Below are positions 35,421-44,964 of a stretch of 64,000 bases of DNA, one piece after another; position 1 is the first letter of the stretch, and every line of letters starts with the position of its first letter. Below the pieces are notes generated by a model. It worked only from the letters and a program-made list of their open reading frames with translations, did no database searches and was not told the origin of the DNA. Both the position numbers and the translations under genes were made by a program. Source of the DNA: Burkholderia sp. OK233 (GTDB taxonomy: Bacteria > Pseudomonadota > Gammaproteobacteria > Burkholderiales > Burkholderiaceae). The stretch lies in NCBI RefSeq assembly GCF_900230185.1, contig NZ_OCSR01000002.1:3968001-4032000 (forward strand), written 5' to 3'.

Positions 35421-36716
35421 TTAAGCCGCGATGAACTCGTTCCACTTCTGAACCATGTAGATGTTCTCGTCCATCACCGCATTCCAGCAGGCAATCGCCC
35501 CCATGCGCTGGTTGTACGAACCACCGTCGCGCACGGTGCCGGCTTTTTCGAGCAGTTGGCCATCAGGGGCCTTGATGTCCTGCGCGGCAGCTTTGCCTTC
35601 GATCCAGTAGTCCCATTCGTAAGGCTGCATGTGCGTTTTCGCCGTCTCGAGCACCCCGGAGTAATAGCCCTGACGCATCAGGTAGGCGCCGGCCCAGCCG
35701 TCCTGGAACCAGTTGACGAATTCATACGCGGCGTCGAGCTTCTTGCCTTGCAGCGAGCGCGGAAAGCCGAAACCTGACGCCCACGAGCGATAGCCTTCCT
35801 TGAGCGGCTGGAACTTGCAGGCGACGCCCATGGTGCGCACTTTGGTCACGGCTGGCGACCACATCGACTGGATCACCACCTCGCCCGACGCCATCAGGTT
35901 CACGCTTTCGTTGAAGTCCTTCCAGAATGCGCGGAACTGGCCGGCGCGCTTGGCTTCGATCAGGATCTTGATGGTCTGGTCGATTTCGGCCTTGGTCATG
36001 TTGCCTTTGTCGCCGTACTTCACGTGACCCATCGCCTCGATCGCCATTGCCGAATCCATGATGCCGATTGCGGGAATGTTCAACAGCGCCGCCTTGCCCT
36101 TGAACTGCGGATTGAGCAGTTCGGCCCAACTGTCGATTGGGCGCTTGATGAGGTCGGGACGGATGCCGAGCGTGTCCGCGTTGTATGTGGTCGGGATCAG
36201 CGTCATCCATTCGGTCGGCGTCGCGGAGAACTCGGTGGAGCGAGGGCCGGTCAGAAACATCACCTTCTTCGGCGCGGTGCCCTGATCGCCGATCTTCTTG
36301 CCGTTCACTTCACCGCGCGTCAGCACCGGCGTGATCTTGTCGGCGAGCTTGATCCGTTTAGCGTCCATGCCCGCGAGCGTGCCGGCCGGAATCAGTTTCT
36401 TGAGTGCGAAATACTCGGTGTCGACAATGTCGAACGAGTTGGGCTGCGTGATGATGCGCTTGGCCACGTCGTCTGTCGTCACCGGCACGTATTGAATATC
36501 GATGCCTGTGTCTTCCTTGAATTTCTTCGCGATGTCCGCACTTTGATTCACCGCCGTGCCGAGGTAACGCAACGTGATCTTCTCCTGCGCATGCACGTAC
36601 GGAAAACCGGCAATGCCGGCCGCCGCCACAGCGCCCTTGATGAACGTGCGGCGCGACAGGCCCTTTTCCTTCAGATCGGATGCGGCCGCTGCCGGGCTCT
36701 CGTTCGCTTCACTCAT
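35421..36716 (-). CDS. ABC substrate-binding protein, PotD-like, Tat-exported
   Basis: 431 aa. The N-terminus has a twin-arginine motif (SRRTFIKG) and a hydrophobic stretch ending YVHA, so it is probably exported folded through Tat. The mature part (ITLRYLGTAVNQSADIAKKF, IKAPDGQLLEKAG) is a large two-lobed extracellular-binding protein of the spermidine/putrescine cluster. The ligand is unknown; the flanking genes suggest a nitrogen compound such as an amide or ureide rather than a polyamine. Confidence 0.88.
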   Translation of the reverse strand: MSEANESPAAAASDLKEKGLSRRTFIKGAVAAAGIAGFPYVHAQEKITLRYLGTAVNQSADIAKKFKEDTGIDIQYVPVTTDDVAKRIITQPNSFDIVDTEYFALKKLIPAGTLAGMDAKRIKLADKITPVLTRGEVNGKKIGDQGTAPKKVMFLTGPRSTEFSATPTEWMTLIPTTYNADTLGIRPDLIKRPIDSWAELLNPQFKGKAALLNIPAIGIMDSAMAIEAMGHVKYGDKGNMTKAEIDQTIKILIEAKRAGQFRAFWKDFNESVNLMASGEVVIQSMWSPAVTKVRTMGVACKFQPLKEGYRSWASGFGFPRSLQGKKLDAAYEFVNWFQDGWAGAYLMRQGYYSGVLETAKTHMQPYEWDYWIEGKAAAQDIKAPDGQLLEKAGTVRDGGSYNQRMGAIACWNAVMDENIYMVQKWNEFIAA

Positions 36717-36856
36717 TGCCTTCTCCTCAGTTGACGTTCGTTTGATCTGCGCTTGACGTTCGGTCAGCGCCTGTTGGTCGTTCAGTTAAAGCTCGGTTCA
36801 CGGTTCTCGTTCAGACGTTCTCTGCGCTGCCATGTCACACAATGCAGCGCATCCGT

Positions 36857-37915
36857 TCAGGCCGCGAGCGGATGCGCGTCCTGCTCGTTCCACCAGACCA
36901 CCACACGCGCGTCGGGGCCGAGCCGCGCCGGGTCATAGTCGCCGTCGCTCACCAGCGAGATCAATTCTGGTGAACCGTCGAGCGGATCAAGGGTCATGCG
37001 TAAATGGGTGCCCTGGTATTCAGCTTCGCGTACCTTGCAGGGCACACCGCCGATCCGCGTCAGGCCACTCTCGCCGGTTGCCGTCTGGACGGGCGTGACG
37101 CCGTGCGGCACCACCCGCAGATGATCGGCGCGCACGGTAAACGAGCGGCCGTTCGTATTGAATACGTTGTGACCACCGAGAAAACGCGCGACGAATTCAG
37201 TACGCGGGCGGTTGAAGACTTCGTGCGGCGTGCCGCTCTGTTCGATGCGCCCGTGGCTCATCACGACCACCAGATCGGCAAGCGCCATCGCTTCTTCCTG
37301 CGAGTGCGTGACGTGCACGAACGTGATGCCGAGTTCTTTCTGCCAGCGCCTGAGTTCCGCGCGCATCTGCACGCGCAGGAAGGGGTCGAGCGCGGACAGC
37401 GGTTCGTCGAGCAACAGGCAGCCCGGTTGATTCAGCAACGCACGAGCGAGCGCCACACGTTGCTGCTGGCCGCCCGACAGTTGCGCCGGTTTGCGCTCGG
37501 CATACGCGGACATCGCGACCAGCTCCAGCAGCTCACCGGCACGCTTGCGGCGCACATCCTTCGCGATGCCGCGCATTTTCAGGCTGAACGCGACGTTATC
37601 GAGCGCGCTCAGATGCGGGAACAGCGCGTAGTTCTGAAAGACCATCGCCGTGCCGCGGGCAGCAGGTTCTTCCCGCGTGACATTGCGTCCCGCGATCAGA
37701 ATGTCACCCTCGGTGACCGATTCATGCCCGGCGATCATGCGCAGGGTCGAGGTCTTGCCGCATCCCGACGGCCCGAGCAGGCAGCAGTACTGACCGCCGG
37801 CGATGCGCAGATCGATGGCGTCGACGGCAAGCGAGTCGCCGTACTGCTTCGACACATGCACCAGTTCGATATCGGCGGCTGTGGTTTCGAGCACCGTTGA
37901 AGCAGGCTGAATCAT
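36857..37915 (-). CDS. ABC transporter ATP-binding protein (PotA-like)
   Basis: 352 aa from ATG 37915; the frame is open to 38002. Walker A GPSGCGKT, Q-loop FQNYALFP, signature LSGGQQQR, Walker B LLLDEP and the switch His in HVTHSQEEA are all intact. A C-terminal TOBE-like regulatory domain (about 240-350) is present. First gene of the importer operon, 140 bp before the binding protein; that gap holds a TTGACGTTCG direct repeat (36731 and 36753). Divergent from the PuuE-like gene. Confidence 0.92.
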   Translation of the reverse strand: MIQPASTVLETTAADIELVHVSKQYGDSLAVDAIDLRIAGGQYCCLLGPSGCGKTSTLRMIAGHESVTEGDILIAGRNVTREEPAARGTAMVFQNYALFPHLSALDNVAFSLKMRGIAKDVRRKRAGELLELVAMSAYAERKPAQLSGGQQQRVALARALLNQPGCLLLDEPLSALDPFLRVQMRAELRRWQKELGITFVHVTHSQEEAMALADLVVVMSHGRIEQSGTPHEVFNRPRTEFVARFLGGHNVFNTNGRSFTVRADHLRVVPHGVTPVQTATGESGLTRIGGVPCKVREAEYQGTHLRMTLDPLDGSPELISLVSDGDYDPARLGPDARVVVWWNEQDAHPLAA

Positions 37916-38231
37916 GGAGTGGATGTCCTCGTGAACGGCGAAGTGCTGACGCACGCTAAACCACACGCGATGCCTCGCCGAAGCCATCCAAACGCAAGAC
38001 ATGTGCCATCCGTCGATTCGTGATGACCGCGGATTGCAAACGCGCCGGTGTGCTTAACGTCGACGAGTTGGCTCACATATTGCAAACGATCCGCAGCGTC
38101 GATCGTCAGCGATCAAAGCGTTTCTTTTGCGCGATCACGGTGCGTCTTCGGTCCGTGCCGGGGCATGATCCGGCCAACTCGGTTCATCCGGGGCGCCACG
38201 CGTCGCTTTTCGTCACTCACGGCTTCTTTAC
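37916..38231. promoter_or_regulatory. Divergent control region, ABC operon / PuuE-like gene
   Basis: 316 bp between divergent transcripts. It contains an exact direct repeat ATTGCAAACG at 38033-38042 and 38079-38088 (46 bp apart), a candidate for regulator binding, possibly by the GntR protein encoded just downstream. No RNA structure is recognised. Confidence 0.4.
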
Positions 38232-39197
38232 ATGAACGACACACGGAACATGCCCGCAGCAGTGAATCGCGCCCGTCAATCGATCGCCACTCATGGCCGC
38301 TTTGCGTATCGACCGATCACGGACAGCGACGCGTTCCGCTGGCCCGGCGATACCGGGCTCGCGGTCTATCTCGGCTTCAACATCGAGCACTTTGCGTTCG
38401 GCGAGGGACTCGGCGCCGCGCTTGGCCCGATTTCGCCGCAACCGGATGTGCTGAACCATAGCTGGCGCGAGTACGGCAACCGCGTGGGCGCGTGGCGTTG
38501 CATCGAACTGTTCGACCAACTGGCAATGCCCGCGGGCACGCTCATCAATACCGCGCTCTACGACCATTGCCCGGAGTTGATTGCGGCCTGCGTGGCGCGC
38601 GGAGACGATCTGATCGGCCATGGGCACACCAATGCGCATCGGCAAAGCGAACTCGACGAGAATGGCGAACGCGAGCTGCTTCTGCATTGCCGCGAACGTA
38701 TCGCCGAAGCCTCCGGCACGCCGCCGCGGGGCTGGCTCTCGCCGTGGATCTCCGAATCGCACCTGACGCCTGACCTGCTGGCCGAGACCGGTTATCGCTA
38801 TACGCTCAACTGGTGTCACGACGATCGTCCGGTACGCATGACCACACGTGGCGGCCCGCTATGGTCGATTCCCTATCCACAGGAACTCAACGATCTGCCG
38901 ATGATGGTAGGCCGCCATATGGACGGCCGCGCGTTCGCCGACATGATCGTCGATCAGTTCGACGAGATGCTCGAACAGGCGAATCGCGGCTCGCAGCCGC
39001 AGGCGCTCGTGATGGGGATCGCACTGCACCCTTATCTGGTGGGGCAGCCTTACAGACTGAGGCATCTGCGCCGTGCGCTCGAACATATCACCGCGGCACG
39101 AGCGAAAGGCGATGTGTGGATCACGACGCCGGGCGCAATCGCGCATCACATGGACGAACTGGAGCGGGACGGCGTGCTGCGCCCGGAGGTCGCATGA
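38232..39197 (+). CDS. Polysaccharide-deacetylase-fold hydrolase, PuuE-like
   Basis: 321 aa. It has the NodB-type fold with GLAVYLGFNIEHF near the N-terminus, HGHTNAHRQSEL in the middle and WITTPGAIAHHMDEL at the end, the pattern of the PuuE/allantoinase-like subgroup that opens cyclic ureides or cyclic imides without a glycan substrate. It overlaps the GntR gene by 4 bp (ATGA) and is divergent from the importer operon. A role in hydrolysing the imported nitrogen compound is likely; the substrate itself is not readable. Confidence 0.82.
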   Translation: MNDTRNMPAAVNRARQSIATHGRFAYRPITDSDAFRWPGDTGLAVYLGFNIEHFAFGEGLGAALGPISPQPDVLNHSWREYGNRVGAWRCIELFDQLAMPAGTLINTALYDHCPELIAACVARGDDLIGHGHTNAHRQSELDENGERELLLHCRERIAEASGTPPRGWLSPWISESHLTPDLLAETGYRYTLNWCHDDRPVRMTTRGGPLWSIPYPQELNDLPMMVGRHMDGRAFADMIVDQFDEMLEQANRGSQPQALVMGIALHPYLVGQPYRLRHLRRALEHITAARAKGDVWITTPGAIAHHMDELERDGVLRPEVA

Positions 39198-39955
39198 GCA
39201 CGAGCACCAGCCCGAAAGCAGGCGCAGCCACCGCCAGAAAAACGCCAAAGGAAGAAGCGGACGTCGACGCGCGTATCTATCAGTCAATCTTCGACGGCGT
39301 GCTGAACCATCGTTTGACGCCCGGCACGAAGCTACCGGAACCCGAGTTATGCCAACTGTTTGGTGTGGGCCGCGCGGTCGTGCGGCGGGTGCTGGAAAAG
39401 CTCGCCTACGACGGTATCGTCGTGCTGCGACCGAACAAGGGCGCAGTGATCGCCGAGCCGACGCCGGAGGAAACGCGCGAGATCTTCGAAGCGCGGCGCT
39501 CCGTTGAACGTATGCTGGTTGAGCTGGCGGTACAGCGCGCGAGCGCCCAGGACATCAAGGCCTTGCGCGAGCAACTGGCGAGCGAGCACGAGGCGATGCA
39601 TCGCTTCGACCAGCCTTCGTGGGCCACACTCGCGAGTGGTTTTCATATGCGCATCGCCGCGCTCGCGGGCAACTCGATTCTGCAAAACTATCTGAAGGAA
39701 CTGGTTTCGCGCTGCTCGCTCATTGTCGGCGTGTATGAGCCGCCGGGGCACGCGCCATGCGAACACGCGGAGCATGCGACGATTGTCGATTGCATCGAAG
39801 CACGCGATGCAGCGGGCGCAATGGCCCATATGGAAGCGCACCTTCGCGATATCCAGGAGCGGATCGAAACCTCGCGGATGCGCGGCGAAAAAAGCCTCGG
39901 CCAACTGCTCGGCATTACCGGCTACGCCGCCGCTTCAGCGCGAGCGACTACGTGA
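39194..39955 (+). CDS. GntR-family regulator (FCD subgroup)
   Basis: 253 aa from ATG 39194, overlapping the upstream stop. The winged helix (LPEPELCQLFGVGRAVVRRV) lies at about 45-95 and the all-helical FCD effector domain at about 100-235, with metal-ligand-like His and Asp residues (FHMRIAALAGN, HATIVDCIEARD). FCD regulators sense organic acids and similar catabolites. It likely controls the divergent transporter and the PuuE-like gene, perhaps also the convergent HpxW-like gene. Confidence 0.9.
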   Translation: MSTSTSPKAGAATARKTPKEEADVDARIYQSIFDGVLNHRLTPGTKLPEPELCQLFGVGRAVVRRVLEKLAYDGIVVLRPNKGAVIAEPTPEETREIFEARRSVERMLVELAVQRASAQDIKALREQLASEHEAMHRFDQPSWATLASGFHMRIAALAGNSILQNYLKELVSRCSLIVGVYEPPGHAPCEHAEHATIVDCIEARDAAGAMAHMEAHLRDIQERIETSRMRGEKSLGQLLGITGYAAASARATT

Positions 39956-39985
39956 CGACACGCGACCGCTTTACGCTCAACAGAC

Positions 39986-41572
39986 TCAAACCCCGAGCGC
40001 ACGGCCGTCGCTACGTGGATCGTGCGCGCCAGATGCTGCACCGTCCGACTCGATGCGGATCACGCCTGGATGGCCCGCCAAAGGACTTTGCGCCGGAATA
40101 GCACTCACCTCATGTCCACGTACAGCGAGTTCGGCGAACACGCCGGCGCCGGCGTCCTCTTCGAGCTTCAACGCATCGCGCGTATCCGAGAAGGTCTTGC
40201 CAAGCAGAAAGCGCGGACGGGCGAGGGCAGTGAGCGGGTCCATGCCGTAGTCGATCAGCCTCGTGAGAATTGCGGCCAGCGTTTGCGGCTGACCGTCGGC
40301 GCCTTGTGTGCCGAACAGCAGGTGTGGCCGGCCATTCTTCAGATACATGCCGGGGTTGAGCGTATGGAACGGCCGCTTGCCCGGTTGCACGACGTTGTGA
40401 TGCGCTGGATTCGTGCTGAATGACGCGCCTCGGTTGTGCCACAGAATCCCCGTATCGCCCGCCACCACGCCGCTACCCCAGTCGAAGAAAACCGTTTGCA
40501 GAACACTGACGCTGCGGCCTTCGCTATCCGTCGCGCCAATAAACACCGTGTCGCCGGGGCGGAACACGTGGGGCCATGCGCGCGCTTCGCGCAGATTGAT
40601 CGAGCGTGCATGCGCATCGAGCGCGGCGGGCGACAGCATGTCGTCGACCGGCACCCAGTTGAACTCAGGATCGGACACGAAGCGGTCGCGGCCCACGAAC
40701 GCGCACTTCACCGCTTCCACCAGCAGGTGGTAGTAGTCGGCGCTGCCCTCGGCAATCTGCGTAATGTCGAAACGATCGAGCATGCCCATGATCTGCAGGG
40801 TCGTCACACCTTGAGTCGGTGGCCGCATGCTGACCAGTTCGCCGCCACGATAGGCCACACGCAATGGCGCCTCGTCGCGTGCTTGCGTTCGCGCCAGATC
40901 GCTCAACGTCAGCGGCGAGCCGGCTTCGCGCAAACCGCGTGCGATCCGCTCGGCAAGTTCGCCCTCATAGAATTCGCGCGCACCGAAGCGGGCAATTCGC
41001 TCAATGCTCTTCGCCAGCGCAGGTTGCACGAAACGTTCCGCGATGGCAGGAATTTGGCCGTGCGACGCGAAAGTTGCCGCAAAGCCGGGCAGGGCGTGCA
41101 ATTCGTCCGCCCGCATGCTTTGCCAGAAATGCTGGGAGGGCGTGACCGGGAAGCCATCGGATGCATATTCCAGCGCACGGTCGAACAGCGACGACCACGA
41201 TTGCGCGCCGCCCCATGCGTCTTTACTAATCTCATACGCCTGACGCCATGTATCGACGGTCGCGGCCGTGGTGAGTGCCGAGGCAGCACCGCGCAGCGGA
41301 ATGGCGCCTGTGAACGCGGGCAGTTGCTGCGCGGCCTGGCCGATGCCCGATACCGTGCGCAACATCCCTTGCCGATCGCCGATCACCCAGAAAGCGTCAC
41401 CGCCGAGTCCGGTGAAATGCGGATACGTCACGCAGAGCGCCGCGCCGATCGCGATCGCGGCTTCGATCGCATTGCCGCCGGCACGCAATACGTCGCGACC
41501 CGCCTCGCTCGCCAACGCATGAGGGCTGGTGACCATGCCGGCGGTCGAACTGGCGAGTCGGGTGTCGTGCAT
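39986..41572 (-). CDS. Gamma-glutamyltransferase-family hydrolase (HpxW-like)
   Basis: 528 aa from ATG 41572 with GGAGCATCG upstream; a longer frame is spurious. It is an Ntn-hydrolase proenzyme with the conserved N-terminal segment SSTAGMVTSPHALASEAG, GGNAIEAAIAIGAAL, and the probable autocleavage Thr in PGDTVFIGATDSEG. There is no signal peptide, unlike periplasmic glutathione-degrading GGT. Length and lack of signal fit oxamate amidohydrolase HpxW of the oxalurate branch of purine breakdown. The neighbouring nitrogen genes support an amidohydrolase role; the substrate is not proven. Confidence 0.8.
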   Translation of the reverse strand: MHDTRLASSTAGMVTSPHALASEAGRDVLRAGGNAIEAAIAIGAALCVTYPHFTGLGGDAFWVIGDRQGMLRTVSGIGQAAQQLPAFTGAIPLRGAASALTTAATVDTWRQAYEISKDAWGGAQSWSSLFDRALEYASDGFPVTPSQHFWQSMRADELHALPGFAATFASHGQIPAIAERFVQPALAKSIERIARFGAREFYEGELAERIARGLREAGSPLTLSDLARTQARDEAPLRVAYRGGELVSMRPPTQGVTTLQIMGMLDRFDITQIAEGSADYYHLLVEAVKCAFVGRDRFVSDPEFNWVPVDDMLSPAALDAHARSINLREARAWPHVFRPGDTVFIGATDSEGRSVSVLQTVFFDWGSGVVAGDTGILWHNRGASFSTNPAHHNVVQPGKRPFHTLNPGMYLKNGRPHLLFGTQGADGQPQTLAAILTRLIDYGMDPLTALARPRFLLGKTFSDTRDALKLEEDAGAGVFAELAVRGHEVSAIPAQSPLAGHPGVIRIESDGAASGAHDPRSDGRALGV

Positions 41573-41923
41573 CGATGCTCCGCTACGGGGGATGAGCAGT
41601 GAGTGAGTTCGTCGGAGTAGCGAGTATAAGTTCGCGCCCGGCGCCGAAGAAAATTGGCGTGTAGTGGCAACGTGCGATCGCGCGGCTCGCTGCGCGCGCC
41701 AGGCTCGAATGCAGGGCGCAGGAGCCCCGAGTTGGGGAGCGCTGCACCATGACGCTTTGATCGGAGGGCGGCAGCGCGGCCCGTCCTCGCCGCCGGAAAA
41801 TCGTCGCGAAACCAAACCTGGCAAGGCTGACAGCGCGTTCGGGCAAACTTGAAATGCACCTGGCATAGCTCCTGCTAATTTGAGTCCAAACTTGTATTCA
41901 AGATTGAACTCAAGGAAGAACCA
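41573..41923. promoter_or_regulatory. Divergent control region, HpxW-like / allophanate operon
   Basis: 351 bp between divergent transcripts. The only strong signal is the dyad at 41880-41913, next to the allophanate hydrolase start. A degraded-looking GC-rich part (41640-41860) shows no gene. Confidence 0.5.
41880..41913. promoter_or_regulatory. 34-bp near-perfect dyad before allophanate hydrolase
   Basis: Two nested inverted repeats share one centre (between 41896 and 41897): TTGAGT / ACTCAA at the edges and CTTG / CAAG in the middle. In all, 14 of 17 base pairs are symmetric. The right edge adjoins the ribosome site AAGGAAG of the GTG start at 41924. A GntR dimer or tetramer is a likely ligand. 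Confidence 0.7.
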
Positions 41924-43789
41924 GTGCTAATTTCGTTGCCCCTGAAGGTCAGCAGTCTCCTCTCGGCTTATGCCGCCAAACGTCTTACGCCGACCGAGGT
42001 TGTGGCGTCGGCGCTTGCTCGTATCGCCGAAATCGACCGGCCGGAAGTCTGGATCCTGCGTTTGCCCGCAGCGGACCTGGAGGCCCGTGCCCATGCGCTC
42101 GAAGCGCTTTACGAAGCGCAGGGCGGTGCCGTGTTCGAACGGATGCCGCTGTTCGGCGTGCCGTTCGCGGTCAAAGACAATATCGACGTTGCCGGCTTGC
42201 CGACCACCGCCGCGTGCGAGTCTTTCAGCTATACGCCGGACACCTCGGCATTCGCCGTGCAGCGCCTCATCGACGCCGGCGCGATCCTGATCGGCAAGAC
42301 CAATCTCGACCAGTTCGCGACCGGCCTCGTCGGCACGCGTTCGCCTTACGGCGCGGTGCGGAACACTGAGTTTCCACAGCGTGTGTCGGGCGGGTCGAGT
42401 TCAGGCTCGGCGGTTGCCGTAGCGGCGGGTTGCGTGGCCTTTTCGCTCGGTACCGACACGGCCGGGTCCGGGCGCGTGCCGGCTGGGTTCAACGGTCTTG
42501 TCGGCCTGAAGCCGTCGCTTGGCCTCGTCAGCAAGCGCGGTGTCGTGCCGGCGTGCCGCAGCCTCGACACGATCTCAGTGTTCGCGCACGACGTCGACGA
42601 TGCGTGGCGCGTGTTCAATGAAATCGCGTGCTTCGATCCGCTCGACGGCTATTCGCGCAAGATCCCGGGTCTCGGTCTCCTGCGTGGCGCGCCGCGGATC
42701 GGCGTGCCGAATCATGTCGAGTTCTATGGGGACTCGGCGGCGAATCAGGCCTTCTCGGCCGCACTCGATACGCTTTCTACCCATCTGCATCTCGCTCCCA
42801 CGCCGGTCGACTTCCAGCCGCTCAAGCAGGTCTCCGCGCTGCTCTACGACGGCCCCTGGGTGGCGGAAAGGCGCGCCGCGCTCGGTTCATTCTTCGAGAC
42901 GCATCACGAAGCGATCCATCCGGTCGTCGCCACGGTGATCGGCAAAGCGGATCGCTACAGTGCCGCTGACGCGTTCAACGGCCAGTACGCGCTCGCCGAT
43001 CTGAAGCGACACGCCGAACAGCTCTTCGAGACGATCGACATCCTGATCGTCCCGACCACGCCGACGCATCCATTGATCGCCGACGTGCAGGCCAATCCTG
43101 TGGAGTTGAACAGGCAGCTTGGCTACTACACAAACTTCGTCAACCTGCTCGATCTGTGCGCGTTGGCCGTGCCGTGCCAGCGTCGCCCGGACGGCTTGCC
43201 GGCCGGCGTCACACTGATCGCGCCGAGCGGCGCGGACCGGCGTCTCGCCGAGTTGGGCGCGCGGATCCAGGCGCTGTTCGCGACCGAAGCCCGGAGCGCG
43301 AGCGAAGCTGCGGTCACGACCGTGACTGAAAAGAAAACCGCGCCCGCGGCAAACACGATCGAGCCACTGCCGTTTCAGGAGCCGACTGTCGCGCTTGCCG
43401 TGGTCGGTGCGCATCTGCGTGGCCAGCCGCTGAACTGGCAACTTCAGGAAGCCGGCGCGCGTTTTGTCATGGCGACGCAAACCGCCGCCGATTACACGCT
43501 TTACGCGCTTGCGAATACGCAGCCACCGAAACCAGGCTTGGTGCGCGTCACCGACCAGCAAGGCGCCCCCATCGCCGTCGAAGTCTGGGAAATGCCGCTG
43601 CGCAGCTTCGGCAAATTTGTCGCCGACGTGCCCACACCGCTCGGTATCGGCTCTGTGCAACTCGCCAACGGCCTCATGGTGAAGGGCTTCATCTGCGAAC
43701 CATCGGCGGTCAGCAACGGCAGCGGCGCAATAGACATCACCTCGTTTGGCGGCTGGCTCGCTTATCTCGACAGCCTGAATGTCAACTGA
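41924..43789 (+). CDS. atzF: Allophanate hydrolase
   Basis: 621 aa from GTG 41924 with AAGGAAG six bases upstream. It splits allophanate (N-carboxyurea) into two ammonia and two CO2. The amidase-signature triad is complete: Lys84 (FAVKDNIDVAG), cis-Ser158 (GGSSSGS) and nucleophile Ser182 (DTAGSGRVPAGF). The C-terminal domain (about 480-621, VALAVVGAHLRGQPLNWQL) is the extra domain of true allophanate hydrolases such as AtzF, so this is not a generic amidase. It heads the operon of importer and biuret hydrolase and would also receive allophanate from the guanidine pathway at the right end of the window. Confidence 0.95.
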   Translation: MLISLPLKVSSLLSAYAAKRLTPTEVVASALARIAEIDRPEVWILRLPAADLEARAHALEALYEAQGGAVFERMPLFGVPFAVKDNIDVAGLPTTAACESFSYTPDTSAFAVQRLIDAGAILIGKTNLDQFATGLVGTRSPYGAVRNTEFPQRVSGGSSSGSAVAVAAGCVAFSLGTDTAGSGRVPAGFNGLVGLKPSLGLVSKRGVVPACRSLDTISVFAHDVDDAWRVFNEIACFDPLDGYSRKIPGLGLLRGAPRIGVPNHVEFYGDSAANQAFSAALDTLSTHLHLAPTPVDFQPLKQVSALLYDGPWVAERRAALGSFFETHHEAIHPVVATVIGKADRYSAADAFNGQYALADLKRHAEQLFETIDILIVPTTPTHPLIADVQANPVELNRQLGYYTNFVNLLDLCALAVPCQRRPDGLPAGVTLIAPSGADRRLAELGARIQALFATEARSASEAAVTTVTEKKTAPAANTIEPLPFQEPTVALAVVGAHLRGQPLNWQLQEAGARFVMATQTAADYTLYALANTQPPKPGLVRVTDQQGAPIAVEVWEMPLRSFGKFVADVPTPLGIGSVQLANGLMVKGFICEPSAVSNGSGAIDITSFGGWLAYLDSLNVN

Positions 43790-43828
43790 AGGCCAACGCT
43801 CTTCAACCCCCACCAGGAATTGGACACC

Positions 43829-44926
43829 ATGACCAGCCGCCGCAATTTCATCAAGAGCGCCAGCCTGTTGACGCTCGGCAATATCCTGCCGATTCAGTCG
43901 GTGTTTGCCGCGCCGAAGACGACGGTCGGCGTGATCTACGTCGGCGCACGCAGCGACTACGGTTACAACCAGGCTCAGGCGACCGCTGCCGCCGTCATCA
44001 AGAAGATGCCTGACGTGAAGGTGGTGGAAGAAGAGAACGTGCCTGAAACGATCGCCGTGCAGAAGACCATGGAAGCGATGATCGAACAGGACGGCGCGAC
44101 GTTGATTTTCGCGACCTCGTTCGGTTACTTCGATCCGCATGTGCTGAAAATGGCGGCCAAATATCCGAAGGTGCGTTTCGCGCACTGCGGGGGTTTGTGG
44201 AAGCAGGGCAACCCGTCGAACATCACCAGCTACTTCGGTTATATCGACGAATGCCAGTACCTGAACGGCGTCGTCGCGGGCCACATGACGAAGAGCAAAA
44301 AGCTCGGCTTCGTCGCCGCGAAACCGATTCCGCAGGTGCTGCGCAACATCAATTCATTCACGCTTGGCGCGCAGTCCGTCGAACCGTCGATCACCACTCA
44401 GGTGATCTTCACGGGCGACTGGTCGATGCCGGTGAAGGAGGCGGAAGCCACCAACAGTCTCATTGATCAGGGTTGCGATGTGCTGACCTGTCACGTCGAC
44501 GGCCCGAAGGTCGTCGTCGAAACGGCGGAAAAGCGCGGTGCGATGAGCTGCGGGTATCACGCGAGCCAGGCGGCGCTCGCGCCGAAAGGCTATCTGACCG
44601 GCGCGGAATGGGACTGGGCGACGCCGTACAAGCAACTGGTCACGGGCGCACAGGCCGGCACGCCGCAACCGAATGTGTTGCGCGGTGGATTGAAAGAAGG
44701 CTTCGTGAAGATGTCGCCGTACGGCGCGAAAGTCACCGCGCAGGCGAAGCAGAGCGCCGACTCGATCAAAAGCGGCATGGTGGCCGGCAATTTCGTGATC
44801 TTCAAAGGACCGATGAAGGACAACAAGGGCGGCACGGCGATCGCCTCCGGTGCGAGCCACATACAGACCGACTACACGCTCGAAAGCATGAACTATCTGG
44901 TGGCAGGCGTCGTCGGCCAGATCTGA
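43829..44926 (+). CDS. BMP-family ABC substrate-binding protein
   Basis: 365 aa from ATG 43829 (AGGA ten bases upstream; a TTG at 43820 is too close to it). N-terminal SRRNFIKSAS with a hydrophobic stretch ending SVFA reads as a Tat or Sec signal. VGVIYVGARSDYGYN, LIFATSFGYFDPH and DQGCDVLTCHVDGPKVV match the BMP/PnrA group that binds nucleosides and related purine-like compounds. With the two permeases and the double ATPase it forms a complete importer, here probably for biuret, triuret or a similar ureide. Confidence 0.9.
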   Translation: MTSRRNFIKSASLLTLGNILPIQSVFAAPKTTVGVIYVGARSDYGYNQAQATAAAVIKKMPDVKVVEEENVPETIAVQKTMEAMIEQDGATLIFATSFGYFDPHVLKMAAKYPKVRFAHCGGLWKQGNPSNITSYFGYIDECQYLNGVVAGHMTKSKKLGFVAAKPIPQVLRNINSFTLGAQSVEPSITTQVIFTGDWSMPVKEAEATNSLIDQGCDVLTCHVDGPKVVVETAEKRGAMSCGYHASQAALAPKGYLTGAEWDWATPYKQLVTGAQAGTPQPNVLRGGLKEGFVKMSPYGAKVTAQAKQSADSIKSGMVAGNFVIFKGPMKDNKGGTAIASGASHIQTDYTLESMNYLVAGVVGQI

Positions 44927-44964
44927 TCCTGGCCTGCGTGATTGTTGAGTGTGCGTGAGTTCGC

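Noticed and set aside
41573..41866. N-terminal extension of the gamma-glutamyltransferase-family protein
   Set aside because: The 98 extra residues have shadow-like composition; the family N-terminus and a ribosome site fit ATG 41572.
42887..44284. Long minus-strand open frame across allophanate hydrolase and the BMP gene
   Set aside because: It spans two well-supported genes and an intergenic gap in the wrong strand and has no ribosome site or motif.
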